Shown here piece after piece: positions 34,184 through 43,395 of a DNA stretch of 64,000 nucleotides. The notes beneath the pieces are model-generated. The model saw only the letters and a program-made list of their open reading frames with translations. It made no database searches and was not told the origin of the DNA. This stretch comes from Hofstenia miamia. Its lineage: Eukaryota > Xenacoelomorpha > Acoela. How positions within the stretch are numbered: position 1 is the stretch's first letter; every line of letters begins with the position of its first letter. Where the stretch lies: contig SCFE01000111.1 of assembly GCA_004352715.1 (NCBI GenBank), forward strand, positions 257,547 through 321,546, given 5' to 3'. Made by a program: the position numbers and the translations under genes.

Positions 34184-34268
34184 TATTCTTCTTTGCTAGT
34201 AATTATGGTTTAAACTACTGAAATCAATAAAAATGCAGGTGTATTCAGACTTTTGCACACCACTATAT

Positions 34269-34509
34269 ATGAAGAGCTTGTCTCCAAAAAGGCGCTAAGT
34301 TCATAATAGAGAATTCAGAGTTAACTCTCTTTGGTACTAGACTGACATAGATATAGCGCTGTTTGAAAAAAAGTAATACTTTGAGCATACAGCAAAGTGG
34401 GACATAACTCCTTTTGAAATAAAATGGATGTGTGTTATGAAATCCCTACTTAAACTCTATACTTTGGTACAAAAATGGACTTAGCGCCTTTTGGAATTCA
34501 GATCTTCAT
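34269..34509. mobile_element. Miniature inverted-repeat element
   Basis: ATGAAGAGCTTGTCTCC then AAAAAGGCGCTAAGTTCAT at the left mirrors, with few changes, ATGGACTTAGCGCCTTTTGG then AATTCAGATCTTCAT at the right. Terminal repeats of about 38 bp enclose 165 bp of non-coding DNA. It abuts the right end of the Tc1-like relic. Superfamily unknown. Confidence 0.65.
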
Positions 34510-34531
34510 GTATGTATGTATGTATATATAT

Positions 34532-34675
34532 ATGAACAAATTTACCTTCTCTGGGGTTCTTGAACGATTGAATCGAAATGCAGCAGATGCTGATCGCAAT
34601 CTACTCACAACTGTTGCTGTTGCAGTAAAAAATATGCCTAAGTTAGATTCCGATGATCCTCTTTTGGAACTTTGA
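34532..34675 (+). CDS. Possible terminal exon, unrecognised
   Basis: The reading frame GVLERLNRNAADADRNLLTT, then VAVAVKNMPKLDSDDPLLEL and stop, has protein-like composition unlike the surrounding AT-rich noise. AATAAA lies about 95 bp after the stop (near 34770). There is no clear splice acceptor just upstream; a miniature element ends 20 bp away and may have disrupted the gene. Family unknown. Confidence 0.3.
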   Translation: MNKFTFSGVLERLNRNAADADRNLLTTVAVAVKNMPKLDSDDPLLEL

Positions 34676-34927
34676 ATTTCTTTATTTTGCATAATTAACT
34701 AAATTTTCCCTCCGAGAAAAAGCTTTGCTAATTTTAATTGTAGCACAATTTTACTACAGTTAATTTCAGAATAAATAGAACTCTTCCATATATTTGTAAT
34801 ACTATTTCACTTATTAACTTGCCTTCTCATACTCCGAAGATATATCTATTATCGACTATTGGCTGCTTTGATTTCAGCCTAATATTTGTATAAATAGTTT
34901 ATCACACATGCTGCTTATTCTCAGTTA

Positions 34928-35140
34928 TTATTTTGAATTAGGACTTAAGCATTGGATTACGCCTTTACCGCATTCGAAACAATCTAATCCCATGCTAGGG
35001 TAAAAGGAGGCATTTAGTAACAATTGAATAACATCACTAAATTTTCTATCTAGGATGTTCTTATTGTCCCGTCGCACTGAGGTGATATATAGATGAGGTA
35101 TTAATAGATTGTCAAATAAATCTTTCATTTTTTGGAATTG
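34928..35140 (-). CDS. Possible terminal exon, unrecognised
   Basis: Seventy codons and a stop follow an AG acceptor (GTGACAAAAG on the minus strand) in phase 0. The peptide begins QFQKMKDLFDNLLIPHLYIT, and its C-terminal part has LDCFECGKGVIQCLSPNSK with three cysteines. No domain recognised. It converges on the plus-strand candidate at 34532-34675. Confidence 0.35.
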   Translation of the reverse strand, partial: QFQKMKDLFDNLLIPHLYITSVRRDNKNILDRKFSDVIQLLLNASFYPSMGLDCFECGKGVIQCLSPNSK

Positions 35141-35583
35141 CTTTTGTCACCTAATCTTTTGCAGTTATTTTGATGGTTAGGTTTCTATTCAAGTGGTGGA
35201 AGAAGATGGGCTTCTTCCTTGGATACGTGACTATGAAATAGGGATATGCTCAATATCATAAATCAGACAAATAATGCAATTTTGCCTCTACATCTACAGC
35301 ACTTAGCATTCTTCAGGCTTCCAATACCAAAAACGTAGCATTTGAGTGAAGTCTTCCACTTTTGAAGAAAAATATGTTAAACAACAAATATTTTTTCCTG
35401 TCGATGCCCGAAATTGTATTTTGTTTCACTTAGCAAATGTGGTGTTGAAACATACTTGATTTATTAAAAATGCTTGAATTTTCACTTACATTAAAAATTT
35501 ATCAATAAAAATAAAGTCAAAATCCGAGGCTATGTTTTTAAAAAAAAATGGTTCCTTCAACTCTTCAAGAAAGTAATTTCTTT

Positions 35584-35778
35584 TCAAGGAGTTTCTTTTC
35601 TATTAATTATTTCTTGATGAGTTTCTACTATATAATGTTGATATGAAAGAGGTCTTAAGACTATCTCTCTATAAAAGTTGTAAGATATGTCTAATTTCTC
35701 CTGAGCAAATTGAAATTCTATGAATGGTGTTTGATTTGTCTTCATTCTCTCAAATAGTTTCGATAGCAATTGTCGGCT
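35584..35778 (-). CDS. Possible terminal exon, unrecognised
   Basis: Sixty-four codons and a stop follow a good acceptor (TTTTATGTGCACAG) in phase 0. It starts SRQLLSKLFERMKTNQTPFI and continues EFQFAQEKLDISYNFYREIV. Helical and charged, no known motif. It could belong with the exon at 34928-35140 only if a weak GT inside it is used as a donor. Confidence 0.35.
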   Translation of the reverse strand, partial: SRQLLSKLFERMKTNQTPFIEFQFAQEKLDISYNFYREIVLRPLSYQHYIVETHQEIINRKETP

Positions 35779-36892
35779 CTGTGCACATAAAACAAATAAT
35801 CAATGAAAATATGTTAGATTTAATGATCACATTGTTTAACCTCTCTGAGATAAACATGCAAAATGTGCATTTCACTATGTTTACTTACGTTTTACCTTCA
35901 TAGTAATTTCTCTATTATTGATTACTCTTATTAAAATGTATTTCAAATAATTCGACGTGCTATATTATAGCAGAACTCCATGGCTATAGTGATGTTACTT
36001 TCTACTAATAGAGTAATCAGGATTGTAAAATTTATAAATATGGGAGCATAAATATAACAAATTTATCCGTATATAAGAAAAATTTGTAAGAATCTCATAT
36101 ACTACAAATTTATAGGACTTCTGTTTCGCATACCTGGAATCGTTTGAAAAGGGGTGTTGATCTGTGGACTCTTAATTTCTTTTATATTTTCGGCGTTGTG
36201 CGAGGTAATATTGCACATATTCAATTATGAAAAATACCAGATATAAACTGAACAAAAGGAATTTTTGAAGAATCCTTATTACTTAATGAGAACCATATTT
36301 AAATTAATTTTCAACAACTAAAAATCAAGAAAAGTGTTTAAAGTTCTGCCCTTGCCACCAAATTTATAAATAAGAGAATCCCAATATCATCAGGTGTTCG
36401 ACATACATAGAAGTGATCGACATTCTCATGTCATGTTATAATAACTCGCCTAATTTTTTATCAGTGTCATCAATATGAATCTTTCCTTCACAATATTGTT
36501 TGTAAATCAAAATAATGCAGAGAGTGTTCTATATAGTCTTACGCACTTGATTTGAATACCAGCGACGTTTTTTGCGTAATGGTATATTTCTCTATATATA
36601 ATTGCAACTATAAGTAATAAATAATATTATTGAATGAGCTGTAAGTGTTCATTTTAATGATTAATTATAAGTAAAAGTAGACATACTGTATTACAACAAA
36701 TACTTCTATTTAACAGAATGTACAAATAAGTGTTTCTGAGCTATTCTTCGATTTACATAAGGAATAATATAGGATTAAATTATAGAGAGGCTTGACATAG
36801 TTGCACAATATGCTAAAATTAAAATTGCTAACATATGATAGTTATACAAAGCCCCTAAAAAGCTTAAAGAAATACATAAATATATACATATA
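35779..36892. other. No supported gene
   Basis: AT-rich sequence, possibly intronic to the two minus-strand candidate exons below it. No further exon identified. Confidence 0.4.
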
Positions 36893-37086
36893 AAAAACTA
36901 AGTTTCATCCTAGTTTGCAAATGCAAGTGTGATGATTGCGATAAAACAGTTATTGGTGAAACGAAGTAAAGATCTAACGAGCAATTAAGAGGTCATCTAA
37001 ATTCAGAAATTTCACCCATCACCATTAGGCTAAGAATGATCAATTTACAATTTTACTAAGAACAGAACATCCTAAAATTGCAGCAC

Positions 37087-37087
<1 letters not shown>
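36893..37087 (+). mobile_element. Penelope-like element fragment, GIY-YIG start
   Basis: CKCKCDDCDKTVIGETK, then RSNEQLRGHLNSEI. The C..C cluster and IGE motif match those at 30.1 and 32.6 kb. An in-frame stop follows GETK. It ends directly at (TA)n at 37088-37112, so its 3' part is missing. Confidence 0.75.

Positions 37088-37112
<25 letters not shown>
37088..37112. repeat. (TA)n microsatellite
   Basis: About 12 TA units at the end of the Penelope fragment and the start of a duplicated GGGCTGG repeat. Confidence 0.9.
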
Positions 37113-37118
<6 letters not shown>

Positions 37119-37370
37119 GGCTGGACTGGGCTAGGCTGGGTATGGACTGCGTTGGACTGAAATGTCATGGGCCAAAATGGTCTTGCAAACTTATACAAAT
37201 CATCATAATGTTGTGAACATCACTGTTTAATTTATCCAAAAAGCATTTATTAATGTCTTTAAAAAAATTTTTGACTTTCAGAATTCAGCCTTGTCGAATT
37301 AATCAAAAGAAATTATTATTTTTTTAAAAACATAAATTTAAATTGTCATGTACATATGTACAAATACTCA
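37113..37370 (+). repeat. GGGCTGG-start dispersed repeat, copy 1
   Basis: From TGGGCTGGACTGGGCTAGGC to CATGTACATATGTAC, nearly identical to 39676-39921 in the same orientation. The G-rich start resembles hAT subterminal repeats; copy 2 begins CAGAGATGG, a hAT-like terminus. Confidence 0.8.
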
Positions 37371-37389
37371 ATAATGTGTGGTTTAACAA

Positions 37390-37960
37390 CGTAGTTTTTA
37401 CACAAAGCAGCTTCCTATCCTACATTCAAAATATTAACTATAGCTAACAACGATTGACACTAGCTGCGACAAAATAAAAAGAATAACAACTATCTATAAA
37501 CTAAAGCAGCTTCCTAAGCTACAGATAAAATATATACAATCAATAACAATACAATAATAAGATAAACACGGTCGTTATCGGTCTCCTAGTTGTTACAAAG
37601 TTTGGATCTAAAATAAGATAATAGATAAGTAACATTCCTAGGTGTAGGTGTGGCTGACTAGCCCTATTGCGAGTTTGTTATTATATGTGACAACGCAAGA
37701 TCGGTAGCGAGCTAAGCATGATATAAAAACTCCTATTCGTATCCATAACCTAGATGCATGTGGTTGATCAAGGCACTAAACTAATTTCCCCTCGCAACAG
37801 CCTGTCGATCGTTACATGCATGAAATGCTTAGCTGAGCATCATTAATTAATTGATCAAACAGGTATTAAAAGTAGACAAGTAAAATTACAAAGAATTTAA
37901 TCCATCAACTATTTACACTGCGATGTAGCTATTTATACAGACTTCTAACAACATGTTTGT
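37390..37960 (-). repeat. LTR-like dispersed repeat, copy B
   Basis: On the minus strand: TGTATAAATAG box near 37.94 kb, GCTAAGCATTTCATG near 37.83 kb, GAATAGGAGTTTTTAT near 37.73 kb, TAGGAGACCGATAACGACCG near 37.58 kb, AGGAAGCTGCTTTAG near 37.51 kb, TTTTGTCGCAGCTAGTGTCA near 37.46 kb. It matches copy A (402-960) throughout and copy C at the window end. AGGAAGCTGCTTT recurs at 37.41 kb, a small internal duplication. Confidence 0.6.
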
Positions 37961-38519
37961 ACTATTTCAACAGTCAGACAAAACACCAGTCTCCTGTTGT
38001 GATTTGTCTTTCCACGCCCAGCGTAGTAACCTTAAATTAACAGGAAGCGTATATACCTGGGCTTCTGACAAGATATGTTTTTTGCAAATGTTTGTCCACA
38101 CGATCAAAGCATGAAAAGCCGTTAATAGCATTCATGCTAAATATTAAATTTCTTTTCATTTCCCCTTTTAGCTGTTAAATTTGTTCTTTTAGAAGGATTA
38201 TGCTACAATAAGGTAGTAGTAAGTAATTTTATGTCTCATACATTGCTAAGCAAAAACTTGTTTCATAGAAAAACGTTTGAATCTAGTATCGCCATAAGGT
38301 TGTTACAGTATATTTCTTAATTGTTATGTATTAAACATATACTGCCTCAGAGAAATGTTTAAATTTAAGATCTTTGTAAGATTGTTTTTGTATATTTCTT
38401 AATTGTTCAAATTCTTAAAAGTACAAATTCAAATATTTGGCTTTTTTGTTGATGATAGCAAACTTTTACTAGAATCTCCTACGGAATTCTTTATTAAACA
38501 TGCTATTGATTCAGGTCTG

Positions 38520-38710
38520 AAATTTAAACATGTAAATCAAAGGCTATATGTTTGGCAACAGACTTATGTCAATGAGCCGAAATGTCTAAGCTCGACTCGG
38601 CTCTCCACATAAAATTTTTCAATGAGGCTCAAAACATTGTGCTCTCAGAATATCTACATAGCTCTTCCCAAAATTTAATCCACTTTTCTAAAATGAGATT
38701 ATAACAAGGC
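38520..38710 (-). repeat. Dispersed repeat with GGCTCG words, copy 2
   Basis: Mirror of 11995-12200: GGAAGAGCTATGTAG, ATTCTGAGAGC, GAGCCTCATTG, GAGCCGAGTCGAGCTTA, CATTTCGGCTCATTGAC on the minus strand. Diverged, non-coding. Confidence 0.5.
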
Positions 38711-38952
38711 TTATTGAATGAAAAATAAGAAAAATCTGCATTGTCAAATTAACAAGCAGTACTATAAATTTGTTTTGATTAAAAAATGCTGGTTTTGGCC
38801 TAGCATTGTAAAAAAACAACATCCTATATTTTTTGAAGCATATGTTATTCATCAGTTTGACTTAAGCAATACTTGTCTTGCAATTGCAGCAATTGCAGAC
38901 AAATTAGATTATTTCATATAATTATAAGTAATAATCGCATATTAGGAAATCA

Positions 38953-39672
38953 TGGTCTACAAGAGATGGGATTCCAACAGTCATCATAGGTTATGGAAAA
39001 TTTTTTAATTTAAGAATTTCTTTGAAGTTTGTTGACACATTACGCTGAAATCGTGAAGAATAACTTTCTCCAATTCAATCAATAAATGATGTCAATGAAA
39101 TGTCTATTGAATTCCAAGGGCGAGTGAAATTCCGCCAATATATTCCTACCAAGCCTGGGAAATCCGGCATTAAACTTTTTTGGTTAGCCAGCAATGACAA
39201 TACAATACCATTATGCATAATATGCACTGGAAAAGACACTTTGTGCAATGATATATCTGATTGTGGAATTTTCGCCGAAAAAAATGTTATGAGTCTTGTA
39301 AGCAAATACTTTGGAAAGGGAAGAAATATTTCTGGTACCAACATTTTCTCTAGTGAAAAACTTTGCAACCACTTATCTTCAAATTTCATAATCTATGTTG
39401 GTAAAATTCGGCAAAGCTGTCTAGAAATACCTGATGCTGCAAAAGATTAATGGAAGAATAATCACGGCACTACTCCTCAGAATAGCTTAGCATTGTATTC
39501 TTTTTGGGACAAGGCATCAAAGCCGGTTCTTATTATATCCTAAACGCATTAAGCTCAAAATAATACCACAAATCGAGACGATGGCAAGCGAATATTGTTC
39601 AATTTTACAACTCAACAAAAAGTGTCATTGATAATCTTGATAGACCTGTTCGAGGATATGGTTATAAACCAG
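38953..39672 (+). pseudogene. piggyBac transposase fragment
   Basis: WSTRDGIPTVI near 38.95 kb, then the catalytic region SIEFQGRVKFRQYIPTKPGK followed by SGIKLFWLAS at 39.1 kb, CGIFAEKNVMSLVSKYFGKG, TNIFSSEKLCNHL, VGKIRQSCLEIPDAAKD, then in another frame VQFYNSTKSVIDNLDRPVRG near 39.62 kb. This is the piggyBac DDE domain order. The first catalytic Asp region reads DVNEMSIEF with Asn where Asp is expected; the second (normally DN.F) reads TNIF; the third (IDNLD) remains. N-terminal and cysteine-rich C-terminal parts are absent. It differs in sequence from the copy at 14.4-17.1 kb and lies between two copies of the GGGCTGG repeat. Confidence 0.85.
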
Positions 39673-39675
39673 AGA

Positions 39676-39921
39676 TGGAAATGGGCTGGGCTGGGCTAGG
39701 CTGGGTATGGACTGCGTTGGACTGAAATGTCATGGGCCAAAATGGTCTTGCAAACTTATACAAATAATCATAATGTTGTGAACATCACTGTTTAATTTAT
39801 CCAAAAAGCATTTATTAATGTCTTTAAAAAAATTTTTGACCCCTTCAGCCTTGTCGAATTAATCAAAAGAAATTATTATTTTTTTAAAAACATAAATTTA
39901 AATTGTCATGTACATATGTAC
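39676..39921 (+). repeat. GGGCTGG-start dispersed repeat, copy 2
   Basis: Near-identical to 37113-37370; preceded by CAGAGATGG, which may be the true terminus. It interrupts the piggyBac reading right after GYGYKPE. Confidence 0.8.
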
Positions 39922-39929
39922 ATGTGTAT

Positions 39930-41185
39930 TAAGTTTACAAACTTATTAAGAATATAAATAAAGCAGCTTTCTTCATATGAGTTTAGTTATTACAGTAAAT
40001 CTTTGTTTATTGGTTACATTTATAAACTACATTTAAATTAATAAATTTTTTCTACTTATTGTTCTTGAGTTGTATATCTTATTCTATAATTAGTTAGATA
40101 ATTGATATTTTTCGTATAGTCATGTTTTTGAATTTTTTCTTAAAAATTGTAAAAATTTTTTCACTTATTGTACTGTAAGTTCTATAGCGAATAATTTAGG
40201 AATCCGTTCTTTATTGCTTTTCTATTATACATAGTCGTACAAAATGTAACTGCTCTTTGATTTAGATGATTAGAAATGTTCGATTTTCTTTTCCAAAATA
40301 TCGATAAACATCTAATAATTTTAGATGGTATTTACACATTATTTCTTTTTGATTTTTGATACTAATTATGTTTTTTCTCCATTTATGACGCAGGCATGGA
40401 CGCGGACGATATTTTCAGAGCCGTCCAGCACGTAAGTTATAATTTCAGGGCCGTTTTCGGCTTGTGATGAAATTTTGCGGCCTCTGAAATTTATTGATAT
40501 TACATTTCAATGCAAAAATCTTAGTTTGTTTATTAGACTTATCTTGCAAAGTGAAAGTAATTGCTTTATTCGTGTTTTTCTCCGGTGTGGGGCATGCATG
40601 TGGGGTTTTCCTGAATATTTCAATTTTGGACAGTGTTATTGCATAACTCCTTTGAAATAGATTAATTCATAAGATTACCCATTGTAATTTCCTAAACTAA
40701 TTTACAAATTTAATAATAATTTTTCTCTCCAATATTTATAATATAAGCGACTAGTTCCATGCATTTTGTGTTGAAGTTGTTGTCTTCACCTCAAACCTGC
40801 AATTTCCGTAAAAATGGTAATAATTATGGGGCATCAAATTGGCATTATCTAGAAATCATTTGTTTTGTGAATGCATTAGATGAGAGAGTTGCTTCTCAAT
40901 TTCTTTGAAAATTTAATATAATATAAAATAGAATACTACACCAAAAATATCAATCAAGCATAACAATGAATTTAACGTCTGTAGGGCTTTTTACGTTTTA
41001 CAGGATGCGGGAGTTTACACCACATTGGGAAAAATGTGTCCGTACTCCTAAGTCTAATATTCAATAGGTGTAGAGTTGAATGTTGAACCATTAAAAAAAA
41101 CCTGTCATTTAATTTTAGAAAAGTGAAGTTAAAACAAAATATATTAATTTCAAATATTTTATTCCCACATCAGTCTTTGAAGCTA
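39930..41185. other. No firm gene; CAGRGCCG-type word cluster at 40.4-40.5 kb
   Basis: Mostly AT-rich noise. At 40412-40495 the words TTTTCAGAGCCG, TTTCAGGGCCG and (inverted) TTTCAGAGGCCG recur, which looks like terminal words of a non-autonomous element. The same spot could be read as a tiny coding exon ending at GTAAGT, but the repetition makes that doubtful. Confidence 0.35.
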
Positions 41186-41189
41186 AAGT

Positions 41190-41530
41190 CAGGAAGCAGA
41201 TCTGTTTCCTCGGAGCCGGCGGAGCACAAGCTGGAACAGGACCCAGATGTTTATTGAACAGCTCCAAAGCGTTTCTTGAAAATCAATTTTTATTAGTTGA
41301 TTTCTATTCAACAAAGAGTCTTGATGTTACAAAAAATATATAAAAATTCTTGGAAATATTAAATAATTCGCCAAAATTTAAAGAAAACAATAAGTTTGCA
41401 AATATTAATATTTGTGAATACATTTTAGTCCAAATCATAATGGAACCGGAGCAGGAGCTATTGGTTCCAACAACACCTGAACTGGAGCTAAATTTTGATA
41501 ACTATGTGCTCCGGAGCAGGAGTTGGATCT
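41190..41530. repeat. hAT-like element with GGAGC subterminal words
   Basis: CTCGGAGCCGGCGGAGCAC, CTGGAACAGGACC at 41210-41250 and CCGGAGCAGGAGC, CTGGAGC, CTCCGGAGCAGGAG at 41447-41525. Clusters of GGAGC/GCTCC at both ends of an AT-rich core are characteristic of hAT non-autonomous families. Exact ends and target duplication not resolved. Confidence 0.45.
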
Positions 41531-41568
41531 TATATTCTGCCCTAATATTTTACTATTTTCCATTGTAG

Positions 41569-41729
41569 TAAGCAAGGTTAGATGCTTTCTTGCACATTTC
41601 ACCATGTGCAATATATTCAAAAATAGAAGTATGAATATGACAGTTTGGGATCTGAAACCCCCAATGGAAAACCCTGGAACCGTCACTGATTTCAATCAAT
41701 TTATAGATGATATTAAAGAGTTTATTTAA
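41569..41729 (+). CDS. Candidate terminal exon, converging on the esterase gene
   Basis: After a pyrimidine-rich tract and CCATTGTAG, 53 codons run open to a TAA at 41727-41729. The peptide contains CFLAHFTMCNIF and ends TVWDLKPPMENPGTVTDF then NQFIDDIKEFI. AATAAA lies at 41834-41839, about 105 bp past the stop, a proper position for a poly(A) signal. Upstream exons not identified; family unknown. Confidence 0.4.
41717..41722 (-). promoter_or_regulatory. Possible poly(A) signal of the esterase gene
   Basis: AATAAA on the minus strand about 250 bp beyond the esterase stop. It lies inside the last codons of the opposing candidate exon. Another AATAAA overlaps the esterase stop region itself (near 41980). 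Confidence 0.35.
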
Positions 41730-41833
41730 TTCGTTTAATTTGGCAATACTACATATGAATTTGATTGGTGTGGAACTTACTTCAAAATTGTTTTACAATG
41801 AATGCAAATCTAAACTATTTCACTATTTCTTTG

Positions 41834-41839
41834 AATAAA
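41834..41839 (+). promoter_or_regulatory. Possible poly(A) signal of the plus-strand exon
   Basis: AATAAA 105 bp after the stop of the candidate exon at 41569-41729. Confidence 0.35.
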
Positions 41840-41972
41840 AAAGTTTCCACCCAACCACAGTGTATGCACCTTTCTGTTGGAATGAATATATATCTATTTT
41901 CCCAGTGAGACAGTATCATATAACGAGAATGCTATATACATTTGAAGAATGCTGAATAAACTTTTGGTATTA

Positions 41973-43256
41973 TCATAAAATTTTATTCAATGAAATGACT
42001 AAGGAATCCATTAATCTTTCTCCTGAACTAAGACTGAAGAAAAAAGTGAATGAACCGTGAAAACATTTCCTCTCTTCAATTTCAATGGATTTAGTGAATT
42101 GTTTCATTATACGTTGAAGTATTTTAGGATGATCACGTAAAGGATCATCCTTACAAAAAACAATGTAAATATAGGGGAGTTTGACAATTTGAGACTCATT
42201 CATCGCAACTGGATTAAAATATGGATTGAGAAAAAGTGGTTCAAAGTCTTTGGCAGCTGTGTTATCTTCTGTTAACTGATTGTGAGAAATGCTTGGACAA
42301 TTCTGATGTGTTTTATTCCATGGACTACTTTCTGAAGTGATAATATTTTCTTCTGTAAAAAGTAAACATTTAAACAAAGTTTGAAGATGAACACTCGTGA
42401 ATTTATTTGCAATGAGTTCATGGCGATAAGCAGTATTGCCAAAAGCAAATCTGTTTAGCAATCCCGAAACTAAAAAAGGATGCATCAAGCCACTTTTATC
42501 TTTAGCAAATTCAGCCCTTCCAGGTGCCTCATTTCCGGACAATGATACAGTTGGGTATACTAAATTTAAATATGGAATGTCGATACCCTCATCTTTAAGC
42601 TTGATTGCAGCAACCAATGCTAAGTGTCCACCAGCACTATCACCAGCTACAGTTAACTTACTAGCGTCACATTGAAGCTGAGAAGCATGCTCAATAACCC
42701 ACTTAATACCGTTAACGCTATCCTCTACAGGAATGGGGAAGAAATAAAATGGTGACTTTCTGTAACCAATAGATGCAACAACGCTTTGAGTTTTCAATGC
42801 AATATAGCTTGTGATGAAAGTGTATTCCTCAGGACTGCCATGCATCCACCCTCCTCCGTGAATGAAAACTACGCATCCTCTGTTAACATGTGCATTGTTA
42901 TCTATCGGAGTAAAAGTTAATATATTGATGTCATCTAACTTAACTCTTTCCACTGAAACATTGTGCCACAAATGTGATAAAAGTGTTAAATTTCCAAATG
43001 CTAACGATGTGAATCCAAACACAACTCTCATATAAAACAGAGAGATATAGTGGTTTACATATCCACTCAAGGTATAGTTGTATGGGGCTGGCATAATCCA
43101 TTCAAATGTCTGCTCAACGTACATTGTGAGTTTCAAAGATGGATTTACAATATATCGCCAATGATTTTCAACATCGTTGTGGGATTTACTTAAAAAGTAA
43201 TATATCATTATAGACGATAAAAGCGCAAAGGATGAGGTAAGAATTAACCGTGTCAT
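41973..43256 (-). CDS. Arylacetamide deacetylase / neutral cholesterol ester hydrolase-like esterase
   Basis: Intact 427-residue alpha/beta-hydrolase of the hormone-sensitive-lipase (AADAC/NCEH1) group, which hydrolyses acyl esters or acetylamides at the ER membrane with the active site on the lumenal side. Visible parts: an uncleaved-looking N-terminal membrane anchor at residues 4-22, a second hydrophobic stretch at about 70-97, oxyanion-hole HGGGW at 133-137, nucleophile motif GDSAGG at 205-210 (Ser207), Asp370 or Asp371 in KDDPLRD, and His400 in CFHGSF. The catalytic triad is therefore complete. Length is close to the usual 400-440. The start has A at -3. Unlike the multi-exon vertebrate genes, it has no intron, so it could be a retrocopy or a lineage-specific intronless gene. 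Substrate cannot be told from sequence. Confidence 0.9.
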   Translation of the reverse strand: MTRLILTSSFALLSSIMIYYFLSKSHNDVENHWRYIVNPSLKLTMYVEQTFEWIMPAPYNYTLSGYVNHYISLFYMRVVFGFTSLAFGNLTLLSHLWHNVSVERVKLDDINILTFTPIDNNAHVNRGCVVFIHGGGWMHGSPEEYTFITSYIALKTQSVVASIGYRKSPFYFFPIPVEDSVNGIKWVIEHASQLQCDASKLTVAGDSAGGHLALVAAIKLKDEGIDIPYLNLVYPTVSLSGNEAPGRAEFAKDKSGLMHPFLVSGLLNRFAFGNTAYRHELIANKFTSVHLQTLFKCLLFTEENIITSESSPWNKTHQNCPSISHNQLTEDNTAAKDFEPLFLNPYFNPVAMNESQIVKLPYIYIVFCKDDPLRDHPKILQRIMKQFTKSIEIEERKCFHGSFTFFFSLSSGERLMDSLVISLNKIL

Positions 43257-43395
43257 CGTGCTGCGGTGTTGCTCACACCATGTTTAAAGGTTAACCATTC
43301 AAACCGTTATTTGCATTCAATGTGAATTGTTCACTGCATGTTAAAGCGATACAATTCTCATAGCGAATTCACCCGCATTAAATATTTATGCGATA
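43257..43395 (-). promoter_or_regulatory. Esterase 5' leader with possible TATA box and two-codon upstream ORF
   Basis: On the minus strand CATAAATATTTAATG lies about 120 bp before the start codon and may act as a TATA element. A short upstream ORF (ATG GTG TGA) lies about 20 bp before the main ATG and could lower translation. Confidence 0.25.

Larger units (their letters stand above)
32977..34265 (+). mobile_element. Tc1-like element relic containing a nested element
   Basis: Left end CAGTGCTGTGCAAAATTCTG; right end, inverted, TAGTGGTGTGCAAAAGTCTG; TA on both sides. Without the 716-bp nested insert it is only about 570 bp, so most of the transposase is deleted. A helix-turn-helix remnant remains at 33907-34000. 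Confidence 0.75.

Noticed and set aside
40396-40431. Apparent first coding exon MDADDIFRAVQH followed by GTAAGT
   Set aside because: The region is built of recurring TTTCAGRGCCG words in both orientations, better explained as the terminal array of a repeat; no following exon fits in phase with confidence.
42436-42675. Plus-strand 79-codon ORF
   Set aside because: Antisense shadow of the esterase gene.
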